NCBI GenBank assembly: GCA_937967805.1
Contig: CALBTC010000247.1
Location: 1-5,421, forward strand
Origin: an uncultured Anaerolineaceae bacterium
GTDB lineage: Bacteria > Chloroflexota > Anaerolineae > Promineifilales > Promineifilaceae
Direction: 5' to 3'
Length of the DNA stretch: 5,421 bases
The notes beneath the pieces were generated by a model. That model saw only the letters and a program-made list of their open reading frames with translations. It was not told where the DNA came from and ran no database searches. Within the stretch, counting starts at the first letter, position 1. Every line of letters starts with the position of its first letter. Of this stretch, positions 1 through 3,811 are shown piece by piece. The position numbers and the translations under genes were made by a program.

Positions 1-833
1 ACCAGGATGGTGCTGTTTGTCAGTAATTCATCAACCGTTGCGGCACGAGAGAGCCAGTAAGTTAACAAAAGGTAGACGACAAGCGTCAAACCAATCGCAC
101 TCATCGTTCCCAGGGGGATGCTGCGGCGCGGTTTGCGCAGGGAGCCACTTAAGCTAATCCCTACCATGATTCCGGTAACGGCGGGGAAGAAGATGGCAAA
201 CGCTTCCCAAAAGCTCCAATCTCTAAAACTGCCCCAGAGAACGGCCGTTTCCGTCAAACCTTCGCGCCCGGCAATAGGAAAACTGCCCAGAAAAATGGAA
301 AATAACGACAGCCCCACAATGCCCAAAATAAGATACTGGATCCGCGCTGCAAATTGGGCGCTCACATAGGCAATACCAAACACCACGATAAAGGTAAGCA
401 ACGATACCAACAAAATGGAGTGGGTAGGAAAAATCCGCAGCCACGCTTCGGCAAAGGCCAGCACGTAAAGCGCCACCGAAATACCTTGGGCAATAAAAAG
501 CGGAATGCCTACGCTGCCGCCAACCTCCAGCCCCAAGGATTGTGAGATGATGGCAAACGCGCCCCCGGCGCCCACGCGCGTATTGGTGACAACCGAAGAC
601 ACAGCCAGACCGGTAGACACGGTTATCACATGAGACAGCAAGATGATGAGGACAGCCCCCAAAAATCCAGCATTGCCCACCACCTGCCCCAATCTCAGGT
701 ACATGATGGCACCCAGGATGGTTAAAACCGTGGGCGTAAATACGCCGGGGAACGTGCCAAACTTGCTATCCCCTTCTGCGGCATCCCCACCCTTGAACCA
801 ATCCCAAACCCGAGCCTGCAATTGATCCAACAT
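1..833 (-). CDS. SLC12/APC-superfamily transporter (cation-chloride cotransporter-like), C-terminus beyond window
   Basis: This is the N-terminal 277 residues of a polytopic inner-membrane transporter; the frame is open to the left edge. After a ~25-residue hydrophilic N-terminus, residues 26-57 (FGTFPGVFTPTVLTILGAIM, then LRLGQVVGNAG) match the broken first helix of the SLC12 (Na-K-Cl cotransporter) branch of the APC superfamily. Residues 84-117 (NTRVGAGGAFAIISQSLG, then GIPLFIAQ) and 215-243 (FFPAVTGIMVG, SGSLRKP, SIPLGT) match the conserved TM3 and TM6 blocks. Hydrophobic segments lie near 31-53, 55-80, 107-133, 138-158, 163-183, 210-229 and 241-262. The ATG at 833 is chosen because AGGAGGT sits 4 nt upstream. 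Family members carry out secondary transport of inorganic ions or amino acids; the substrate cannot be read from this part. An extended -10 lies upstream, so it is probably transcribed from its own promoter. Family call is strong; ion versus amino-acid substrate is open. Confidence 0.9.
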   Translation of the reverse strand, partial: MLDQLQARVWDWFKGGDAAEGDSKFGTFPGVFTPTVLTILGAIMYLRLGQVVGNAGFLGAVLIILLSHVITVSTGLAVSSVVTNTRVGAGGAFAIISQSLGLEVGGSVGIPLFIAQGISVALYVLAFAEAWLRIFPTHSILLVSLLTFIVVFGIAYVSAQFAARIQYLILGIVGLSLFSIFLGSFPIAGREGLTETAVLWGSFRDWSFWEAFAIFFPAVTGIMVGISLSGSLRKPRRSIPLGTMSAIGLTLVVYLLLTYWLSRAATVDELLTNSTIL

Positions 834-837
834 GCTT

Positions 838-844
838 ACCTCCT
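838..844 (-). promoter_or_regulatory. Strong Shine-Dalgarno for the SLC12-like gene
   Basis: AGGAGGT on the minus strand, 4 nt before the ATG at 833. It is the best ribosome binding site in the window and fixes the start of the transporter gene. Confidence 0.85.
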
Positions 845-872
845 AATAAACTAAAAAACGGTCTCCTTTTTG

Positions 873-881
873 ATTGTAACA
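873..881 (-). promoter_or_regulatory. Candidate extended -10 promoter of the SLC12-like gene
   Basis: The minus strand reads TGTTACAAT, a TGn extension followed by TACAAT (one mismatch to TATAAT). No good -35 box is seen 16-18 nt upstream, which is tolerated for extended -10 promoters. Transcription would start near 866, giving a leader of about 33 nt that contains the Shine-Dalgarno. Placed by eye only. Confidence 0.45.
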
Positions 882-935
882 TGCCGTGCATTTGCATTCA
901 TGGTGTTGAGCTTGCGCTCATGTCAGTCTGAACAT

Positions 936-2918
936 TCAGGGACAGGTGCCAATAGGAAAACGCCAGGCGTCATCGGGCAGCGGCTGGCCGGCGGCATCGC
1001 TGGCCGGGCGGCGTGCGCCGCTGGTAAAATCATACACGCCTACCAGAACGGTGTGGGGCACGGCCGTTTCGCCAGCAGCCAGTTTCATCTCCCGCAAATC
1101 TACTAAAAGGTCATCCGGTGAGGCGGCCAGCAAGACGGGACGTATGCCCAATGGTGGCCCATCTGCCTGGGTGAGGAGACGGCCGTTTGCATCCAGCACC
1201 TGCACAAAAATTGAGGTCGTATCGGGAATGTTCGCATCGCCAGGCAGCCAGCGCGACGAGACGGCGACCACGCCGTCGCACGCTTCTGCGGCCGCTTCGG
1301 TGAGATTGTAGGCACCAAACTGGGCAACGGGATTCGACGATGCACCCGGTGGTTGGGCCATTCCCGGCAGCACATAGCCTGTGTGCCGCGTTTGCGGCCC
1401 CTCCGGCAAAAAATAGGTGATAAAAAAGTGGCGCGGCCGGTTGTTGAACGTGGCCGGCCATTCGTGCTGATCATGAATTCCGTAGGCATACGGTTGGCTG
1501 CTTTGCAGCTCCGGCAGGCTCACCGCCCACACGTCATGTTCTCCCGGCAAATTGGCCGAGGTTAACTCCCCCACAAATAGATAATCGCCCAACATCGTCA
1601 CAAATTCCACGCCGACGGCGTACGTGTTGGGCGGCATATCTAACCACTGCGGCAAATTAACCAGCACAATTTCAGCCTGGGGAGGGAGCGGCGCTTCTTG
1701 CATGACGAGTACGGGTTGGGTAAGCAGCTCGTATTCATCGAGCTTGGTTTGCACAAATTGGCCGCTGGTGAGGAGGATGAAGCCGAGTACGGCCGTTCCC
1801 GCCACCGCCCGCACCGAACCGCCCATTTGTCCACGCCCAGACCAGACGCCATCCAGCAAAAGCGCCCACAGCAGCGCCACGCCGACGCCGCCCAAATACA
1901 ACAGTCGCGGGCCGCGTAGCAAATATTCTGTGGCCAACGTGAGCCCAAGCAGTACGCTGGCCCCGGCCCACCAGCCCCAGGCCAACAGCAGCGGCTTGCG
2001 CCAGTCCGGTCGCCGCCAGGCCAGCCAGCCGGTGGCACCGACAACCACCACGCCGCTAACCAGCATCACCACCACGCCGCTCACGTTGGGCAGCAAATGG
2101 GCAAACCAGGCCAGGGGGAAAACGGCCGCTTGCAGCAAATACAAAAAGTTAAGCCAAAGGCTGGTGCCGGTCACCGCCACCTGCGGCGCGCGGCTGATGG
2201 GCAAAAATTGGTAGATGATCAGATAGAGCAAACCGGCCAGGATAAAGTGAAGCCAAGGCAGTCGCAGCAGTGCCCGCCACTTCCTTTGGCGTAGGTTACC
2301 TAACCATTGTTTGAGCACTTCTGGCCGATGGTTGAGATGGACCAACGCAGCAAAGCCACCAAAAAGTACCACGGTCTCGTGCGTTAGTGCCATGACCACA
2401 AACAAACCCCAGGTGACGGCCCACCATTTGCGCGGGTTGGGATGGGATACGGCCGTCAGATACCCGTGCAGCCCCAACAGCACCAATCCCGTCATCGCCG
2501 GATGCACATTGTGGCCATAAACGGTCACCGCCTGGTAAGAAAAGGGGATGACGGCAAAAATGGCGCCGGCCGCTGCCGCGCGCTGCCAGTTGGGCCACAG
2601 CCGCCAGCTCAGCCAGGCCAGCAGGCCGGCATTGACCGCATGCTGCACCACGTTGTTGCCGTGCAGCAGCCACGCCGGATAGCCATCGAACAGTTGGTCG
2701 ATCACCAACATGGGAAAAAACGTCATCGGCCGGTAAAAGCCAAACGCCTCGGTGGGCAGCCAGACCGAAGTAAAGTTCAATCCGCCGGCAATGCGAATGT
2801 GCAGCAGCGTGTCGTAAATTAGCGGTAGTTGCAGCGCAGGCCAATAAAGCCAGCCCGCCAGCAGCATCACGGCCAGCCCGCTGAACAGGAATAACCTTTT
2901 TTGAGACAAGCGCAGCAT
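936..2918 (-). CDS. GT-C-like polytopic membrane protein (possible glycosyltransferase) with C-terminal beta-rich extracytoplasmic domain
   Basis: A 660-residue membrane protein. Residues 1-388 hold about a dozen hydrophobic segments (9-30, 96-130, 142-155, 165-195, 219-238, 255-301, 308-357, 368-388). The first loop carries YDTLLHIR (35-42, Asp36) followed by FYRP (61-64) and LLHGNNVVQHAVNAGLLAWL (84-103). This acidic-residue, then (F/Y)RP, then helix with N and H pattern is typical of GT-C-fold lipid-linked sugar transferases and their uncharacterised bacterial relatives. RGPRLLYLGGVG (335-346) resembles another conserved loop of that group. Residues 389-660 are soluble and beta-rich; the last ~120, with WLPGDANIPDTTSIFVQVLD and LVGVYDFTSGARRP, look like the sandwich domain found at the end of many Chloroflexota GT39-type proteins. 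A longer reading from an ATG at 3059 is rejected: its first 47 codons cross a repeat and a -10 box. The GT-C relationship is inferred from motif layout; sugar donor and acceptor are unknown, and loss of activity is possible because only one acidic residue is seen in the first loop. Confidence 0.75.
   Translation of the reverse strand: MLRLSQKRLFLFSGLAVMLLAGWLYWPALQLPLIYDTLLHIRIAGGLNFTSVWLPTEAFGFYRPMTFFPMLVIDQLFDGYPAWLLHGNNVVQHAVNAGLLAWLSWRLWPNWQRAAAAGAIFAVIPFSYQAVTVYGHNVHPAMTGLVLLGLHGYLTAVSHPNPRKWWAVTWGLFVVMALTHETVVLFGGFAALVHLNHRPEVLKQWLGNLRQRKWRALLRLPWLHFILAGLLYLIIYQFLPISRAPQVAVTGTSLWLNFLYLLQAAVFPLAWFAHLLPNVSGVVVMLVSGVVVVGATGWLAWRRPDWRKPLLLAWGWWAGASVLLGLTLATEYLLRGPRLLYLGGVGVALLWALLLDGVWSGRGQMGGSVRAVAGTAVLGFILLTSGQFVQTKLDEYELLTQPVLVMQEAPLPPQAEIVLVNLPQWLDMPPNTYAVGVEFVTMLGDYLFVGELTSANLPGEHDVWAVSLPELQSSQPYAYGIHDQHEWPATFNNRPRHFFITYFLPEGPQTRHTGYVLPGMAQPPGASSNPVAQFGAYNLTEAAAEACDGVVAVSSRWLPGDANIPDTTSIFVQVLDANGRLLTQADGPPLGIRPVLLAASPDDLLVDLREMKLAAGETAVPHTVLVGVYDFTSGARRPASDAAGQPLPDDAWRFPIGTCP
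2044..2081. repeat. 14-bp direct repeat within the GT-C-like gene
   Basis: ACCACCACGCCGCT occurs at 2044-2057 and again at 2068-2081, a 24-bp (8-codon) period. In the protein this gives SGVVV at residues 280-284 and 288-292 inside one hydrophobic segment. It is probably a small in-frame duplication in a membrane helix with no separate function. Confidence 0.7.
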
Positions 2919-2922
2919 CTTT

Positions 2923-2927
2923 CTCCC
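2923..2927 (-). promoter_or_regulatory. Shine-Dalgarno supporting the start at 2918
   Basis: GGGAG (within GGGAGAAAG) lies 4 nt upstream of the ATG at 2918. Spacing is slightly short, but it supports this start over the in-frame ATG at 3059. Confidence 0.6.
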
Positions 2928-2930
2928 AGG

Positions 2931-2964
2931 CAAACAAAATGGCTTCGGGCAGCTACCTGAAGCC
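2931..2964 (-). terminator. Leader hairpin with U-rich tail: candidate terminator or attenuator
   Basis: On the minus strand GGCTTC (2959-2964) pairs with GAAGCC (2941-2946). Two further G-C pairs follow one mismatch, and the tail is ATTTTGTTTG (2931-2940). The 24-bp core is also an imperfect palindrome at DNA level. It lies downstream of the DM13 gene and at the presumed transcription start of the GT-C-like gene. It could end read-through from the oxidoreductase-DM13 operon, attenuate the downstream gene, or act as an operator or a 5' stabilising hairpin. The stem is short and the tail is interrupted, so the terminator reading is tentative. Confidence 0.4.
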
Positions 2965-2969
2965 AATGT

Positions 2970-2975
2970 ATTATA
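2970..2975 (-). promoter_or_regulatory. Candidate -10 box of the GT-C-like gene
   Basis: A perfect TATAAT on the minus strand, with a start expected near 2963 and a leader of about 45 nt to the ATG at 2918. The upstream stretch is AT-rich (ATAATAATTTGCAAAT) but has no convincing -35 at 16-18 nt. Its position downstream of the ATG at 3059 argues against that longer start. Confidence 0.5.
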
Positions 2976-3000
2976 CCGGCAGATTTGCAAATTATTATGT

Positions 3001-3070
3001 GTCATTCCCGTGAAGGCGGGAATCCACATACCTGGCCTCCCGCCAGCCTGCCCCCGCAAAGGCGTGGGGC
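3001..3070. repeat. Intergenic cluster of three stem-loops, including a dRS3-like ATTCCC-N8-GGGAAT element
   Basis: Three inverted repeats follow one another. The first is ATTCCCG (3004-3010) with CGGGAAT (3017-3023). The second is CTGGC (3032-3036) with GCCAG (3042-3046). The third is GCCCC-CGC (3050-3057) with GCG-T-GGGGC (3062-3070), having one bulged base. The first unit fits the 20-bp dRS3 consensus described in Neisseria; similar sequences are scattered through many bacterial genomes and are often mistranslated as WIPAFTGMT-type peptides, as would happen here. The cluster lies between the DM13 stop and the -10 box of the next gene. It may be a dispersed REP-like element; copy number cannot be judged from one window. 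Confidence 0.7.
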
Positions 3071-3131
3071 GAGAGTAACAGGTTGATTTTCTGTGCCTGA
3101 TAAATTCTTAATCCACAAATCGGTCTGGTTT

Positions 3132-3809
3132 TCAGCCTCCGGTGGAGCTTAATGAGGCAGAAGCAAAGATAACATGGAACGGTTGGCAGTAAATCACCAC
3201 GCTTTGATATTCGCTTAAGTCAAGGTCAGTGGGAAGTTCATAGTTTTGGTTGCCCACGTTGCCTTTCAAGGAGCCGAGATCAATATAATCATCGCCCAGG
3301 TCGCCGCTGCCGATGGGATCGGCACTTTTGCTGAGAATGACGTGCAGGTCTGGGCCATTGGTGACGCGAAAATCTTCAAAACGCAGCACCCGCTGGTCGC
3401 CTTGTTGTAGGACAACGGCCGTACCTTCCCCTTCATGAAAATTATCTGCGCCGACAAATGTACCGGAAACGGCCGTGACCCATTCGGCCGCCGGCATGGC
3501 GTCGTTCATCGCCTTGTCAGCCATCACGGCAGCGGCCGCTTCCATCACCTCAGCAGTCACTGCCTCCCGATCTTCATCAGACAGATTGGCGACCGTGGCC
3601 TCGTCGGGAACGGCATCCATAAACTCAGCTTCCAGGGCGGCCATCTCGTCACCATCCATGTTGGCCAACGTCGTGGCATCCGGCACCTCAAAGGGAAACG
3701 CTTCATCCACGGCGTTGTTGATAAATAGCGGCGAGGCCAAATACCAGCCCGCGGCCAAAATTATGGCCACAACCAAAATCCCAATGATCAGTTTGCTATT
3801 TTTATTCAT
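3132..3809 (-). CDS. Membrane-anchored DM13-domain protein
   Basis: A 225-residue protein with an N-terminal anchor (residues 7-26, after MNKNSK), a short ASPLFINNAVDEAFP motif seen in other bacterial DM13 proteins, an acidic Ala/Glu/Met-rich linker (about 40-108), and a DM13 domain (about 112-222). The domain runs from GTFVGADNFHEGEGTAVVLQ through DFRVTNGPDLHVILS and DYIDLGSLKGNVGNQNYELP to YQSVVIYCQPFHVIFASASL. Cys208 is the only cysteine and sits at the near-invariant DM13 position. DM13 domains have been proposed, from comparative genomics, to act in redox or electron transfer; biochemical proof is thin. Topology implies an extracytoplasmic domain held by one helix. The ATG at 3809 begins 2 nt after the upstream TAA and has no good Shine-Dalgarno (nearest GAGG is 13 nt away), which suggests translation by coupling to the oxidoreductase gene. 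Family call is firm; partner and reaction are inferred. Confidence 0.92.
   Translation of the reverse strand: MNKNSKLIIGILVVAIILAAGWYLASPLFINNAVDEAFPFEVPDATTLANMDGDEMAALEAEFMDAVPDEATVANLSDEDREAVTAEVMEAAAAVMADKAMNDAMPAAEWVTAVSGTFVGADNFHEGEGTAVVLQQGDQRVLRFEDFRVTNGPDLHVILSKSADPIGSGDLGDDYIDLGSLKGNVGNQNYELPTDLDLSEYQSVVIYCQPFHVIFASASLSSTGG
3537..3686 (-). repeat. Tandem 25-residue repeat in the linker of the DM13 protein
   Basis: Residues 42-66 and 67-91 are two adjacent 25-residue units that align without gaps, with 11 identities including VPD at the start, T-AN in the middle and AE-M-A at the end. The DNA has diverged, so the duplication is old. Each unit is acidic and probably helical. The pair is flanked by two similar short motifs, VDEAFP (34-39) and MNDAMP (101-106). 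Confidence 0.75.
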
Positions 3810-3811
3810 GA

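Noticed and set aside
907..939. Short inverted repeats TGAGC-ttgc-GCTCA (907-920) and CTGAA-ca-TTCAG (928-939) after the GT-C-like stop
   Set aside because: Stems are only 5 bp and there is no adjoining T-run, so a terminator call is not supported. They could still be a weak operator.
1624..2214. Plus-strand open frame (196 codons) opposite the GT-C-like gene
   Set aside because: Low-complexity Ser/Thr/Pro-rich translation, antisense to hydrophobic helices, with no family resemblance.
2919..3059. 47-residue N-terminal extension of the GT-C-like protein from the ATG at 3059
   Set aside because: It translates a palindromic repeat and a consensus -10 box, and reads as the common spurious WIPAFTGMT peptide.
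1288..3539. GCGGCCGC sites at 1288-1295 and 3532-3539 and GGCCGGCC-type palindromes near 1452
   Set aside because: They share the GC-rich core with ACGGCCGT but are too few to stand out from base composition.
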